DNA from: Pectobacterium polaris
Lineage (GTDB): Bacteria; Pseudomonadota; Gammaproteobacteria; Enterobacterales; Enterobacteriaceae
Assembly: GCF_002307355.1 (NCBI RefSeq)
Contig: NZ_CP017481.1
Span: forward strand, 3,410,001 to 3,474,000
Reading direction: 5' to 3'
Length of the DNA: 64,000 nucleotides
The notes under the pieces were generated by a model, which had not been told where the DNA came from, searched no databases, and saw nothing but the letters and a program-made list of their open reading frames with translations. Positions 19,098 through 28,851 of the stretch are shown piece by piece. Both the position numbers and the translations under genes were made by a program. Within the stretch, counting starts at the first letter, position 1; every line of letters starts with the position of its first letter.

Positions 19098-20948
19098 CTA
19101 CCGGACTTCTCCGCAGTTGAGGCAAAATGCGTACCGGTTCTGCGGGTCGTTCAGGTTATTCATGATGGACGGCTGTGACCGCATGACTTCCGCCAGCTGT
19201 GCGACCGGCGCTGGCAGCATAGACTGGACGGCAACGGGCAGCAGGGTATAAACGGAAGCGTTCACCTGATTCAGCATCGTGTCGAGCAGGCCTGGCTGTT
19301 CGGCATACCAGTTCAACTGATATTGTCCCAGTTTTGCCAACTCAGCGGCTTTCTTCACGGCATCATCAAAATCGCCGATCTGATCGACCAAACCATTTTC
19401 TTTCGCATCGCTACCGACCCAAACGTGACCTTGTGCGATCTGATCGATTTGCTCAGGCGTTTTCTTACGAGCCTGCGCCACGATATCGATGAAGTTCTTA
19501 TAACCGCGTTCGATACTCAACTGCATCATCTGGGAAAATTCAGGCGGCAGTGATTTCGTAATCGACAGATCGGCCAACGGCGAGGTAGCCACGCCATCCG
19601 TGTGGACGCCAAGGTTTTCCAGCGAATCTTCGAACGTGGTAATCACGCCAAAAATACCGATAGAACCGGTCAGCGTACTGGCGCTGGAGATGATTGCGTT
19701 CGCAGGCGTTGAGATCCAGTAGCCGCCTGATGCCGCCATGCCGCCCATGGATACCACGATCGGTTTACCCGCCAAACGGAGCGCCATCAGTTCTGAGCGA
19801 ATCAGCTCCGACGCGGTAACGCTACCGCCGGGGCTATTGACGCGTAATACCAGCGCTTTGACTTTAGGATCGAGGCGCGCGGCGCGGATTTGTGCTGCCG
19901 TGGTATCACCGCCGACCATTCCCGGCGTTTCCGGACCATCAATGATTGCGCCATTGGCAAACACAACCGCGATCTGGTTGTTGTTTTGTACCGGTGGTTT
20001 GATGGTGTAGTCGTAAATGCTGATGAAGTTGAAGTTGTTCTTCTGACTATTCCAGCCGAACGCTTTAACCAGCGATTGCTCAGTCACGGAACGTGATGCC
20101 ACTTCATCGACCAGTTTGTTATCCAGCGCATAGCGTGCGGTATCGCCCTGAACGGCCTGCAAGCCTGCAAGGATGCTGGTTGCGCCCGGGAAGAGCTGCT
20201 GAGGTGTAATCTGGCGGTTAGCAGAAACGGTATTTAAATACTGCTGCCACAGGGCATTGATCCAACGGCCATCGGCATCGCGCGCAGCAGGAGACATATC
20301 GTCACGCAGATACGGCTCAACGGCTGATTTATAGGTTCCCACACGGAAGATATTGGTGGTCACTTTCAGCTTGTCCAGCATGGACTTGAAGTAGAGGTTG
20401 TTGGTTGCGAAACCGTGCAGATCAACACTGCCTTGTGGCGTCAATGACACCGTATTGGCAAAACTGGCCAAATAGTATTGAGACTGGTTGTAGCTGTCGC
20501 CGACTGCATAAATAGGTTTGCCGCTATCGCGAAATTCGCGCAGCGCCTTACCGATGTATTGCATAGACGGTTGGTCGGCACCGGTAAAGTCGCTGAGATC
20601 CAGCACCATTCCCGTGATGTTGTCGTCACTCTTTGCCTGACGAATACTGTCGACAATATCGAACAGTGAGTTCTCCTGGCGACGGTTGTTCGATGCGCCG
20701 AAGAATTCGCGTCCTAATTGACGCAATTTGTTGTTAACGGTGGGTTGATCAACGACCACGCCCGTCAGATCGACCAGCAGCGCACCCTTCGTGGCTTCTT
20801 CAGGCGTCGTTTTTACCTGTGAGTAGATCCCAACACCCACTAAAATCAGAGCAATAAGGAAAATATTGAGAATAAATTCTCTGATAAAATTAAGCAGACG
20901 CCATGTCCACTTAAAAAATCCGCTAAAAATTCGCCACAATGTGCGCAT
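19098..20948 (-). CDS. sppA: Signal peptide peptidase SppA (protease IV)
   Basis: This 616-residue inner-membrane serine protease degrades cleaved signal peptides. A single N-terminal membrane anchor (about residues 23-42) precedes two tandem SppA repeats. The catalytic lysine lies in VGTYKSAVEPYLRDD in the first repeat. The nucleophilic serine lies in MGGMAASGGYWIS in the second. GGAG lies just before the ATG. The length matches the 618-residue E. coli protein. Confidence 0.95.
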   Translation of the reverse strand: MRTLWRIFSGFFKWTWRLLNFIREFILNIFLIALILVGVGIYSQVKTTPEEATKGALLVDLTGVVVDQPTVNNKLRQLGREFFGASNNRRQENSLFDIVDSIRQAKSDDNITGMVLDLSDFTGADQPSMQYIGKALREFRDSGKPIYAVGDSYNQSQYYLASFANTVSLTPQGSVDLHGFATNNLYFKSMLDKLKVTTNIFRVGTYKSAVEPYLRDDMSPAARDADGRWINALWQQYLNTVSANRQITPQQLFPGATSILAGLQAVQGDTARYALDNKLVDEVASRSVTEQSLVKAFGWNSQKNNFNFISIYDYTIKPPVQNNNQIAVVFANGAIIDGPETPGMVGGDTTAAQIRAARLDPKVKALVLRVNSPGGSVTASELIRSELMALRLAGKPIVVSMGGMAASGGYWISTPANAIISSASTLTGSIGIFGVITTFEDSLENLGVHTDGVATSPLADLSITKSLPPEFSQMMQLSIERGYKNFIDIVAQARKKTPEQIDQIAQGHVWVGSDAKENGLVDQIGDFDDAVKKAAELAKLGQYQLNWYAEQPGLLDTMLNQVNASVYTLLPVAVQSMLPAPVAQLAEVMRSQPSIMNNLNDPQNRYAFCLNCGEVR

Positions 20949-21216
20949 GATATCTCCATGAACGGGTAAACAGCGTGTGCCCTACGTCCTTCAACTCGCC
21001 CTCTGGCAAGTGATGAAGCACAAGGAGTGATAGTATCCTAATGAGCGGACAGTAAAAAGTCAGCATTAAATCACCGTGGGAGCGCGCGCTGGCGGGGTTA
21101 TCTTGTAACAAAACTTCTACTTGTGCTAACGTGGCGCGCAACGTTGCCGTTCAGTCGTTTCTACCGTAGAAATGGGTTGTACCGCAGAAATTATATTGCC
21201 AGACAGGAGATGTGCG

Positions 21217-21768
21217 ATGGATGCTCTTGAATTGCTATTGAATCGTCGTTCGGCCTCGCGCCTGACCGCGCCAGCACCGACGGGTGACGCATTGAATAAC
21301 ATTATCCACGCCGGTATGCGTGCGCCGGATCATGGCGCAATGAAGCCGTGGCGCTTTTTTATGATCGAAAATGACGGTTTGGATCGTTTTAGTTCGCTAC
21401 TGACCCGTGCAGCACAGCAGGAAGGGTTGGACGACGCCGGTATCGATAAAGCGCGTCAGGCACCTTATCGCGCACCGCTGATTATCACCGTTGTTGCGCA
21501 TTGTGAAGAGAACCCGAAAGTCCCGCTTTGGGAACAAATTGTTTCCGCTGGCTGTGCGGTTCAGGCCATGCAGATGGCGGCATTGGCGCAGGGCTTTAAC
21601 GGTGTCTGGCGTAGCGGTGCCTGGACGCACAATACGCTGGTGCGTGAAGCGTTCAACTGCCGTGAACAGGATGAAATCGTCGGTTTCCTCTATCTGGGGA
21701 CGCCCGTGCTCAAAGCCTCGACAACGGTCACGCCGCTTGATCCCGACGCGTTTGTTCACTACTTCTGA
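21217..21768 (+). CDS. ydjA: Nitroreductase-family protein YdjA
   Basis: This 183-residue FMN-binding nitroreductase-like protein is equal in length to E. coli YdjA. It begins with [16 protein letters not shown] and contains [14 protein letters not shown]. The start at 21217 is preferred to an in-frame one at 21172 because AGGAGA lies seven bases upstream. In E. coli ydjA is followed by selD, but here topB follows after 96 bases. The physiological substrate is unknown. Confidence 0.92.
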   Translation: MDALELLLNRRSASRLTAPAPTGDALNNIIHAGMRAPDHGAMKPWRFFMIENDGLDRFSSLLTRAAQQEGLDDAGIDKARQAPYRAPLIITVVAHCEENPKVPLWEQIVSAGCAVQAMQMAALAQGFNGVWRSGAWTHNTLVREAFNCREQDEIVGFLYLGTPVLKASTTVTPLDPDAFVHYF

Positions 21769-21864
21769 TCGTCATCTCTTGAAGAATATCGATTTCCACC
21801 CTGTTTTACAGCGTGCTTTCCCGCGAGTTACGCGGGAAATGCCCAGTCTGCTTGATGGTGAATA

Positions 21865-23790
21865 ATGCGACTTTTTATTGCCGAAAAGCCCAGCCTTGCG
21901 CGGGCGATTGCAGACGTGTTACCCAAACCGCATCGACGCGGCGATGGCTTTATTGCCTGCGGTCAAAATGATGTTGTGACGTGGTGCGTGGGGCACCTGC
22001 TGGAGCAGGCGCAACCGGATGTTTATGATGCGCGCTATGCTCGTTGGTCGCTTGCCGATCTCCCTATCATTCCCCAGAAATGGCTATTGCAGCCGCGACC
22101 CTCGGTTAGTAAGCAGCTCAACGCCATAAAAAAGCTCCTGAATGATGCCACCGAAGTGATTCACGCGGGAGACCCCGATCGTGAAGGACAACTGCTGGTG
22201 GATGAGGTGCTGGAATATCTTTCGCTGCCGGAAGAAAAACGCCAGCAGGTACGTCGTTGCCTGGTTAACGATCTCAATCCACAGGCGGTAGAACGTGCTG
22301 TTTCTCGTCTTCGTGAGAACCGAGAATTCATCCCTTTGTGCGTGTCGGCGCTGGCGCGTTCCCGTGCAGATTGGCTCTATGGCATTAACATGACCCGCGC
22401 CTATACGATATTAGGGCGCAATGCGGGCTATGACGGCGTGCTGTCGGTTGGCCGCGTGCAAACGCCGGTGCTGGGACTGGTGGTGCGCCGAGATGAAGAG
22501 ATAGAAAACTTCGTTTCCAAAGATTACTTTGAAGTGAAAGCCCATATCGTGACGCCTGCCGATGAGCGTTTTGTCGCGATGTGGCAGCCCAGCGAATCCT
22601 GTGAACCTTATCAGGATGAAGAAGGGCGATTGCTGCATCGATCGTTGGCGGATCATGTCGTCAAGCGTATCGAAGGCCAGCCCGCGATTGTCACCAGCTA
22701 TAATGATAAACGGGAATCAGAAATCGCGCCGTTGCCTTATTCGCTGTCGACGTTACAGATCGAAGCCGCGAAGCGTTTCGGGCTGAGTGCGCAGCAGGTA
22801 CTGGACGTGTGCCAGAAGCTCTATGAAACCCATAAGCTGATTACGTACCCGCGTTCTGACTGTCGCTATCTGCCAGAGGAGCATTTTGCCGGGCGTCATG
22901 CCGTCTTGAATGCGATATCCGTACACCAGCCCGATCTGTTGCCACAACCGGTCATGGATGTGGATCGACGTAATCGCTGCTGGGACGATGGTAAGGTTGA
23001 TGCTCACCACGCGATTATTCCCACCGCCCGCAGCGCAAGTGCCTCGCTGACGGAGAATGAGCGCAAGGTGTATGGTTTAGTCGCGCGGCAGTACATCATG
23101 CAATTCTGCCCGGACGCCGTGTTTCGCAAGTGTGTCATTGAACTGGATATTGCGGGTGGTAAATTTATTGCCAAAGCGCGATTCCTGGCCGAAGCCGGTT
23201 GGCGCACGTTGTTAGGTGGCAAAGAGCGGGACGAAGAAAACGAAGGGACGCCGCTGCCCGTGGTGGCAAAAGGTGATGAGCTATTGTGTGAGCGCGGCGA
23301 GGTAGTCGAGCGTCAAACACAGCCGCCGCGGCCTTTTACCGATGCCACGCTGTTGTCAGCGATGACAGGCATCGCGCGTTTTGTGCAGGATAAAGAACTA
23401 AAGAAAATCCTGCGGGCGACCGATGGGTTAGGAACCGAGGCGACGCGCGCGGGTATTATCGAGCTATTGTTTAAACGGACATTTCTGTTTAAGAAAGCCC
23501 GCTATATTCACGCGAGCGAAGCGGGGCGGGCGTTGATTCACTCACTGCCTGCGAGCGCGGCGCACCCTGACATGACAGCACATTGGGAAGCTACGTTGAC
23601 GCAAATCAGCGAGAAGAAATGTCGCTATCAGGATTTTATGCAACCGTTGACCCACTCCTTGCAGGAACTGATTCAGCAAGCGAAACAGAACGGCGCGGTG
23701 AGGGCGTTTAAAGGGCTTTCTGCACCGCCGTCAGGTGCTTCAAAACGGCGTAAGCCTCAGACTAAAAAAGCGAAGGAGCAGGAGCAATGA
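21865..23790 (+). CDS. topB: DNA topoisomerase III
   Basis: This 641-residue type IA topoisomerase decatenates replication intermediates. The N-terminal TOPRIM motif is [18 protein letters not shown] (around residue 100), and the active-site tyrosine lies in [14 protein letters not shown]. It has the short basic C-terminal tail without the zinc fingers of TopA. Its last four bases overlap the start of ynjH (ATGA). Confidence 0.96.
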   Translation: MRLFIAEKPSLARAIADVLPKPHRRGDGFIACGQNDVVTWCVGHLLEQAQPDVYDARYARWSLADLPIIPQKWLLQPRPSVSKQLNAIKKLLNDATEVIHAGDPDREGQLLVDEVLEYLSLPEEKRQQVRRCLVNDLNPQAVERAVSRLRENREFIPLCVSALARSRADWLYGINMTRAYTILGRNAGYDGVLSVGRVQTPVLGLVVRRDEEIENFVSKDYFEVKAHIVTPADERFVAMWQPSESCEPYQDEEGRLLHRSLADHVVKRIEGQPAIVTSYNDKRESEIAPLPYSLSTLQIEAAKRFGLSAQQVLDVCQKLYETHKLITYPRSDCRYLPEEHFAGRHAVLNAISVHQPDLLPQPVMDVDRRNRCWDDGKVDAHHAIIPTARSASASLTENERKVYGLVARQYIMQFCPDAVFRKCVIELDIAGGKFIAKARFLAEAGWRTLLGGKERDEENEGTPLPVVAKGDELLCERGEVVERQTQPPRPFTDATLLSAMTGIARFVQDKELKKILRATDGLGTEATRAGIIELLFKRTFLFKKARYIHASEAGRALIHSLPASAAHPDMTAHWEATLTQISEKKCRYQDFMQPLTHSLQELIQQAKQNGAVRAFKGLSAPPSGASKRRKPQTKKAKEQEQ

Positions 23791-24077
23791 AATCGTTAGT
23801 GTCTTTGTGTTTCGCCAGTGTGATGCTGGTACTGCCTACGCTGGCACAGGCTAATCGTGGCGGAACGGATATTGTTGTTCCTGTTCCACCGGAAGTGTGG
23901 GGCGCTGGGACCGCGGTGCGTGAGCAAAGTAACAACTGCCTGCGCTGCTGCGTGTATGAAAACCGGAACTATTCTGAGGGCGCGGTGGTAAAGGTTGAAG
24001 GGGTGATTCTGCAATGCGTGCGCGACAAGCAAACGCTGGGAACGAATAACCTGATATGGCAGTTGGTTAAGCAATAA
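23787..24077 (+). CDS. ynjH: DUF1496 exported protein YnjH
   Basis: This 96-residue protein has a Sec signal peptide ending at ...PTLAQA. The mature part contains the DUF1496 core: [12 protein letters not shown], then [18 protein letters not shown] with three close cysteines, and a final [10 protein letters not shown]. It resembles E. coli YnjH. Its start overlaps the topB stop. Its function is unknown. Confidence 0.87.
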   Translation: MKSLVSLCFASVMLVLPTLAQANRGGTDIVVPVPPEVWGAGTAVREQSNNCLRCCVYENRNYSEGAVVKVEGVILQCVRDKQTLGTNNLIWQLVKQ

Positions 24078-24121
24078 TCTTGCGTTAAAAAGCACTACGA
24101 CTAATATTTCTGCTAATTTTA

Positions 24122-24160
24122 ATCACCGCTGTGGCTTTAATGCACAGCGGTGATGTTATT
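24122..24160. terminator. Bidirectional terminator between ynjH and xthA
   Basis: ATCACCGCTGTG and CACAGCGGTGAT form a perfect twelve-base stem around a nine-base loop. The plus side is followed by GTTATTTC. It separates two convergent genes. Confidence 0.6.
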
Positions 24161-24194
24161 TCTACTGCGTACGATCTTTTACAACGTACGATTT

Positions 24195-25001
24195 CTACAA
24201 CGAAAACTGTGCCCAGATCGGTGCATGGTCAGACGGTTTTTCCATCCCTCGGATATCGTAATCAATACCGGTAGCGACGCAGCGTTCGGCCAGGAACGTA
24301 CTGGCGAGAATCAGGTCAATACGCAGGCCTCGGTTGTCATCGAACCCGGCAGAACGGTAGTCAAACCACGAAAAACGATCGTTGCTGTCGGGATTCGCGG
24401 CACGGAAGGTGTCGATAAGCCCCCAGCCTTGCAAACGCGCCATCCATTCACGCTCTTCCGGCAGGAAAGAACATTTACCCGTACGCAACCAGCGCTTACG
24501 GTTCTCTTCGCCGATGCCGATATCCAGATCGGTAGGGCTAATATTGACATCACCCATCACGATCAGCGGTTGTGTCGCGCTGTGGTGCTGTTCCAGATAG
24601 GTTTGGAGGTCCTGATAAAAGCGCGTCTTGGCGGGGAATTTCACCGGATGGTCGCGGCTTTCTCCCTGCGGGAAATACCCGTTAACGACCGTGAGCGTGC
24701 CGTGCTCAGTGGCAAAATCCGCCATGATGATCCGGCGCTGTGCGTCTTCTTCATCCGTTGGGAAACCGCGACGAACCTCAATGGGCTGCGTTTTACACAG
24801 CAACGCGACGCCGTAGTGACCTTTTTGTCCGTGATAATAAACGTGGTAGCCGTACTGGCTGACATCCTCTAACGGAAACATGTCATCGTGGACTTTGGTT
24901 TCCTGCAACCCGATCACATCCGGCTGGTGTTGTTCGATAATGGCGGCTAACTGATGAGGGCGCGCCCGCAGGCCATTGATATTAAAAGATACAAATTTCA
25001 T
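24195..25001 (-). CDS. xthA: Exodeoxyribonuclease III
   Basis: This 268-residue AP endonuclease and 3'-5' exonuclease acts in base-excision repair. It starts at [14 protein letters not shown], with catalytic residues visible in GLQETKVHD, the mid-protein [13 protein letters not shown], and the C-terminal [10 protein letters not shown]. An in-frame ATG lies four codons upstream at 25013. The start at 25001 fits the family start. Confidence 0.96.
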   Translation of the reverse strand: MKFVSFNINGLRARPHQLAAIIEQHQPDVIGLQETKVHDDMFPLEDVSQYGYHVYYHGQKGHYGVALLCKTQPIEVRRGFPTDEEDAQRRIIMADFATEHGTLTVVNGYFPQGESRDHPVKFPAKTRFYQDLQTYLEQHHSATQPLIVMGDVNISPTDLDIGIGEENRKRWLRTGKCSFLPEEREWMARLQGWGLIDTFRAANPDSNDRFSWFDYRSAGFDDNRGLRIDLILASTFLAERCVATGIDYDIRGMEKPSDHAPIWAQFSL

Positions 25002-25204
25002 GTTCGCTGCCATTCGCTAAAAAATGTGACCAGATGGTAGCAGAAAATGAGGGATGCCGTCACGGTGAGGCGGCACTTTCTAACGGCGTTGATGGGCTTA
25101 TTGCTGTGGCTTCAGAGACGGTTGGCGCAGATGAGAATCGTTAAAAATAAGATTCACTTATATTCAGTTGAACACGAGGCTTGTCGACCGCTATACTCCG
25201 CTCC

Positions 25205-25296
25205 TCGCAGGAGAGAGGGCGTATAGTATCAGTAATACTATGACGCTCCGCCGAAGGCGCAAACTCCCATAATCGCTCAGGCTACCCTAACTGCGA
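25205..25296 (+). ncRNA. Glycine riboswitch, aptamer I
   Basis: The RNA shows GGAGAGAG, then the conserved CCGCCGAAGGCGCAAAC, and CTCAGGCTACC. The ends TCGCAG and CTGCGA pair as the closing helix P1. It lacks the usual GGACAGA block at the 3' side, so it is a degenerate aptamer. It is followed after about eleven bases by aptamer II, the arrangement of a tandem glycine riboswitch. Confidence 0.75.
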
Positions 25297-25307
25297 ATTC
25301 CATTGAA

Positions 25308-25398
25308 GCCAACTGGAGAGAGGTTGCAATGCAACCCACCGAAGGGGCAAGCAGCACTGCTGCGTAAACTCTCAGGTAAAGCGGACAGAGGGAGTGGC
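25308..25398 (+). ncRNA. Glycine riboswitch, aptamer II
   Basis: All glycine aptamer landmarks are present: GGAGAG, CACCGAAGGGGCAAGC, CTCTCAGGTAAA and GCGGACAGAGG. GCCAACT at the 5' end pairs with AGTGGC at the 3' end, allowing one bulge, just before the AGGA ribosome-binding site of the TRIC gene. The position fits control of translation initiation by glycine. Confidence 0.87.
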
Positions 25399-25419
25399 AC
25401 ATTTCACAGGATAACTTGT

Positions 25420-26046
25420 GTGCTGACTTACATCTATCTGATCGCGATTACGGCTGAAGGGATGTCCGGGGCGCTGGCCGCTGGACGTCGTAATATGGAT
25501 ATTTTTGGCGTAGGCATGATTGCCTTTATCACCGCGCTTGGCGGTGGCACCGTTCGCGATATTCTCCTCGGTAATTATCCCATTGGCTGGACGCAACATC
25601 CCGGCTATATCTACCTCACCATTGGTGCGGGTCTTTTCACAATTATCATTGCACGCTTCATGCATCATCTGCACCGACTCTTTCTGGTTCTGGATGCGAT
25701 GGGGCTGATTGCTTTTACGGTTATTGGCTGCAACGTCGCACTGCAACTGAATTACTCAACGACGGTGGTGGTGATGGCGGGTATCGTAACCGGAATTTTC
25801 GGTGGAATATTGCGTGATATTTTCTGCAACCGTACGCCAATGGTGCTGAAGAAAGAGCTGTACGCCAGCGTCTCGCTTTTAGTCGCACTTTTATATCTGG
25901 GACTAAAGTCGCTTAATATTAATCACGATATTAACCTGCTGGCGTCATTCACGATTGGTTTGGCCGTGCGTCTGGCAGCAATTCGCTGGTCGTGGCAGCT
26001 CCCTGTATTTTCTTATGTTCCTGGGCGCTGGAAAGGGAAGGCGTAA
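25420..26046 (+). CDS. yicG: TRIC-family channel YicG (UPF0126), GTG start
   Basis: This 208-residue inner-membrane protein has two repeats of three helices. It carries the TRIC/UPF0126 signature GGGTVRDILLGNYP and its second copy FGGILRDIFCNRTP. It aligns with YicG from LTYIYLIAITAEGMSGALAAG onward. An open frame runs through the riboswitch to 25303. The GTG at 25420, with AGGA eight bases upstream, matches the family start. The tandem glycine riboswitch upstream suggests the channel takes part in glycine or small-ion homeostasis. Confidence 0.9.
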   Translation: MLTYIYLIAITAEGMSGALAAGRRNMDIFGVGMIAFITALGGGTVRDILLGNYPIGWTQHPGYIYLTIGAGLFTIIIARFMHHLHRLFLVLDAMGLIAFTVIGCNVALQLNYSTTVVVMAGIVTGIFGGILRDIFCNRTPMVLKKELYASVSLLVALLYLGLKSLNINHDINLLASFTIGLAVRLAAIRWSWQLPVFSYVPGRWKGKA

Positions 26047-26196
26047 GGTTATATTTTCCCACCGAATGAGATGTTGTGTCGATTATTTCGGTGGGGTGGC
26101 ACAGTTAGTAAATTGCATATTTCCGCCATACTTCAAGCTGTATGTGTGTTAGCTGGACGAATTCGTCCAGCCTTGCTGCCTTCCTGGGGCTTATTT

Positions 26197-26469
26197 TTAA
26201 TTTTTGTGATGAGCCGCCCAGCCTATAAATCCACTGATAAACCCAAATATGATGGCGCTGTAATACATTGCATCGTTATCTACGATAGATATATTAAGAA
26301 AAGGAATTCTTTCAGCATGATGGGTGTAAAAATGAAAAGACATAAATACACAGGAAGCAAGAACTCCAAAGAACTTATGGTAAATATCTTCGGATGAGGT
26401 GAGTTTTTTTATGATCAAGTAAGTTGGAGTGAGCATGAGTAATGATAAGAAGATGTAAGTTAATGTCAT
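26197..26469 (-). CDS. Small three-helix membrane protein, tandem paralogue 1
   Basis: This 90-residue protein has three hydrophobic segments (about residues 3-20, 33-50 and 67-86). It aligns position by position with the two genes at 26513 and 26808, sharing KKLTSS, FHFYTHH, and IPF..I.I..ND before helix 3. The start at 26469 is chosen because all three copies then measure 90 residues; an in-frame ATG lies upstream at 26502. About half its positions are identical to copy 2. No known family was recognised. Confidence 0.7.
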   Translation of the reverse strand: MTLTYIFLSLLMLTPTYLIIKKLTSSEDIYHKFFGVLASCVFMSFHFYTHHAERIPFLNISIVDNDAMYYSAIIFGFISGFIGWAAHHKN

Positions 26470-26512
26470 TTTTATCAATCTTTTCAATGTGTTTGATGTC
26501 ATTTATGAGCTG

Positions 26513-26785
26513 TTAGTCCTCGTGGTACGCTGCCCAACCTACAAACCCGCTAATTAATCCCAATATGAAGGCGCTGTAATGGGCGACATCATTATTTTCA
26601 ATGGGTATGCCAAAAAATGGTATTTTTCCATCATGATAGGTATAAAAGTGAAAAAACATGAATGTGCAAGAGATGACAATACCAAGAAATTTATAGTAAA
26701 CATCGCCGGATTCGGTAAGTTTTTTTATAGAAAAATAGGCGGGAATGAAAGCGAGTGTTGATATGGATATATAAAAAAATGCCAT
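26513..26785 (-). CDS. Small three-helix membrane protein, tandem paralogue 2
   Basis: This 90-residue paralogue of its two neighbours has three predicted membrane segments and the shared sequence blocks YFSIKKLTES, FFHFYTYHDG, GIPIENND and GLISGFVGWAAYHED. It lies 43 bases upstream of copy 1, in the same direction. It is clearly homologous but has no recognisable function. Confidence 0.72.
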   Translation of the reverse strand: MAFFYISISTLAFIPAYFSIKKLTESGDVYYKFLGIVISCTFMFFHFYTYHDGKIPFFGIPIENNDVAHYSAFILGLISGFVGWAAYHED

Positions 26786-26807
26786 CTTGATTAACCCTCT
26801 AAATTAT

Positions 26808-27080
26808 TTAATTTCTATTGTGAGCGACTGCGCAAGTCATCGCGCACAGTAAGGCGAATATAAATGAACTATTGAAGATGAAATCATTGTCTTTTATGGA
26901 AATGCCTAAGATTGGTATTTCCCCTGCATGGAATATATAAAGGTGAAAAAGCATAAAAATCGTGGCTAATATAATTGCAGTAAGTCTGCTATAAATGAAG
27001 TTAGAGGATGTCAACTTTTTAATAAGTATGTAAAGAGGGGCAAGCATGGCGCTTGATAGTAGAATATATAAAAAGCTCAT
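26808..27080 (-). CDS. Small three-helix membrane protein, tandem paralogue 3
   Basis: The start at 27080 (MSFLYILLSS) gives 90 residues, as in copies 1 and 2. The open frame extends to 27221 but the extra N-terminus has no counterpart in the paralogues. Shared blocks are ILIKKLTSSNFIY, LFHLYIFHAG, IPILGISIKDND. Helix 3 is the most diverged, and the terminal GW motif is lost. It is the first gene of the cluster and the most divergent. Confidence 0.65.
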   Translation of the reverse strand: MSFLYILLSSAMLAPLYILIKKLTSSNFIYSRLTAIILATIFMLFHLYIFHAGEIPILGISIKDNDFIFNSSFIFALLCAMTCAVAHNRN

Positions 27081-27391
27081 GATTTTTCTTAGCGATAATT
27101 TTGATAGGGTAATTTCACAAACAAAGTCCCTATGCCTTAAATAATTCGAGTTGGGTAAGAGGAGCCAACGCACAAGCAGTTTGAGGTCTGATGGGTATAA
27201 AATTACGGCTGTAATATTCACTCATAGTATCGAGTCTCAAGAATTCCCTTTCTGGACAATAATGCTATTAATGCATATAACTTATTCATTGTGAAGTCTA
27301 TTTTTACTCATTGGGCGTTTTTGGATAAGGGAGAGACTAAGCAAAACTGCTGAAATTATGGGCGGGATATGTTGGGGAAAATGCATTGAGT
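27081..27391. other. AT-rich region upstream of the membrane-protein cluster
   Basis: This 311-base stretch lies between the first small membrane-protein gene and the rtT-like repeats. It is AT-rich and likely includes the promoter of the cluster. I saw no convincing ORF, RNA or hairpin in it. Confidence 0.4.
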
Positions 27392-27522
27392 GTTGCTCAA
27401 AACCATACCGGTTTTGTCGAACCTTGGTCGAAGGTTATCACCTTCCCCTGATGGGAATCTGATGCTTTAGCGTTGGGATTTAATTCAGAAGTATTACTTT
27501 GAAATGGTGGTGGGGGAAGGAT
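27392..27522 (-). repeat. rtT-like repeat, unit B (distal)
   Basis: This 131-base copy is almost identical to the unit next to tRNA-Tyr, offset by 173 bases. It contains the last 18 or so bases of tRNA-Tyr followed by its flank. Only scattered substitutions separate the copies. In E. coli the tyrT operon has repeats of about 178 bp that begin with the tRNA 3' end and give rtT RNA. This array resembles it. Confidence 0.75.
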
Positions 27523-27564
27523 AATTCGGTGCTTCGCACCTCACCCTGCGGGTCAACGCTGCGC

Positions 27565-27677
27565 GTTGCTCAAAACCGTGCCGGTTTTGTCGAACCTTGG
27601 TCGAAGGTTCTCACCTTCCCCTGATGGGAATCTGATGCTTTAGCGTTGGAGTTTAATTCAGAAGTACTGCTTTGAAA

Positions 27678-27695
<18 letters not shown>
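27565..27695 (-). repeat. rtT-like repeat, unit A (includes tRNA-Tyr 3' end)
   Basis: This is the copy that begins inside the real tRNA-Tyr gene (its last 18 bases) and runs into the downstream flank. It matches unit B over 131 bases. The 42-base spacer between units contains a small inverted repeat (GGTGCTTCGCACC). The transcript could be an rtT-type RNA processed from the tRNA precursor. Confidence 0.75.
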
Positions 27696-27762
<67 letters not shown>

Positions 27763-27916
27763 ACTGGCCTTGCTGCAATAAGCTTTCGCTTCAAGCGGGG
27801 CGCATCATATCAAATGACGCGCCCCTGTAAAGCGGTATATATCAAAAATAAATGCGGTTGCCGTTTTTTTATTCCGTTCGACGCATCCTTATACAAAAAG
27901 ATGCCCGATCAACCAA

Positions 27917-28765
27917 TTACAGAATAATGGTGCGGTTACCGTAGACAAAAACACGCTGTCCCAGCACGCGGTACAACGCACGACTCAGGACATTTTTCTC
28001 AACGTCACGGCCTGCACGCATCATGTCGTCGCCTGAATAAGTATGGTCGACGTGAATGACGTCCTGCATGATGATTGGGCCTTCATCCAGATTATCGTTG
28101 ACGTAGTGTGCTGTCGCGCCAATGATTTTTACTCCGCGCTCATAAGCCTGGTGGTACGGGCGAGCACCGATAAAGGCGGGTAAGAACGAATGGTGAATGT
28201 TGATCACCTGATTCGGGTAGTGCTGAACAAACGCTGGTGTCAGAACGCGCATATATTTCGCCAGCACGACGTAATCGGGTTTGTATTGATCGATCTGCGC
28301 GATCATTTTTTGATCGTGCTCTTCGCGAGTCAGCCCTTCATGGCTAACCAGATGGAAAGGAATATCAAACCGCTCGACCAGCGTCTGCAAGGTATCGTGG
28401 TTGCCGATGACGGCAGAGATTTCGACGTCCAAACCACCATAGGCGCTTTTCATCAACAGATCGCCCAGACAGTGGGCTTCTTTTGTCACCAGAACGACAA
28501 TGCGACGACGACCAGCTGCGGTTAATTCGCGAGAAGACCCTTCGGGAAGCGCGCTATCTAGATCGGCTAACAGCGTAGTGTCGTTGAAAATCCCTTCCAA
28601 CTCGGTCCGCATGAAAAAGCGCCCCGTGCGATGATCGACAAACTCATTGTTTTGCACGATGTTCAGTTCGTGCTTATAACAAATATTCGTAATTTTCGCG
28701 ATGAGCCCTTTTGCGTCGGGGCAAATGGTTCGTAATACTTTTCTTTGTATATTTTGGGATTGCAT
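27917..28765 (-). CDS. purU: Formyltetrahydrofolate deformylase PurU
   Basis: This 282-residue enzyme hydrolyses 10-formyl-THF to formate for PurT-dependent purine synthesis and one-carbon balance. An N-terminal ACT domain (residues about 10-85) precedes the formyltransferase-like hydrolase domain. Its catalytic Asn/His/Asp are seen in INIHHSFLPAF and VNDNLDEGPI. The ATG at 28765 is preferred; the frame also allows a TTG at 28786. It lies upstream of tRNA-Tyr, as in E. coli. Confidence 0.95.
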   Translation of the reverse strand: MQSQNIQRKVLRTICPDAKGLIAKITNICYKHELNIVQNNEFVDHRTGRFFMRTELEGIFNDTTLLADLDSALPEGSSRELTAAGRRRIVVLVTKEAHCLGDLLMKSAYGGLDVEISAVIGNHDTLQTLVERFDIPFHLVSHEGLTREEHDQKMIAQIDQYKPDYVVLAKYMRVLTPAFVQHYPNQVINIHHSFLPAFIGARPYHQAYERGVKIIGATAHYVNDNLDEGPIIMQDVIHVDHTYSGDDMMRAGRDVEKNVLSRALYRVLGQRVFVYGNRTIIL

Positions 28766-28851
28766 GAGCGTGTGGATCCTGTCCAAAAACTAAAATAACG
28801 ATCTTATGGTAACGCAGCGGTAAGGCTGCGTGGGCGACTGCTGCCTGTGTT

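Noticed and set aside
24150..24872. Plus-strand ORF of 240 residues
   Set aside because: It is antisense to xthA, which is a clear gene with catalytic motifs.
25303..25419. Upstream ATG start of the TRIC gene at 25303
   Set aside because: It would translate through glycine aptamer II and add residues absent from YicG. The GTG at 25420 has a proper ribosome-binding site.
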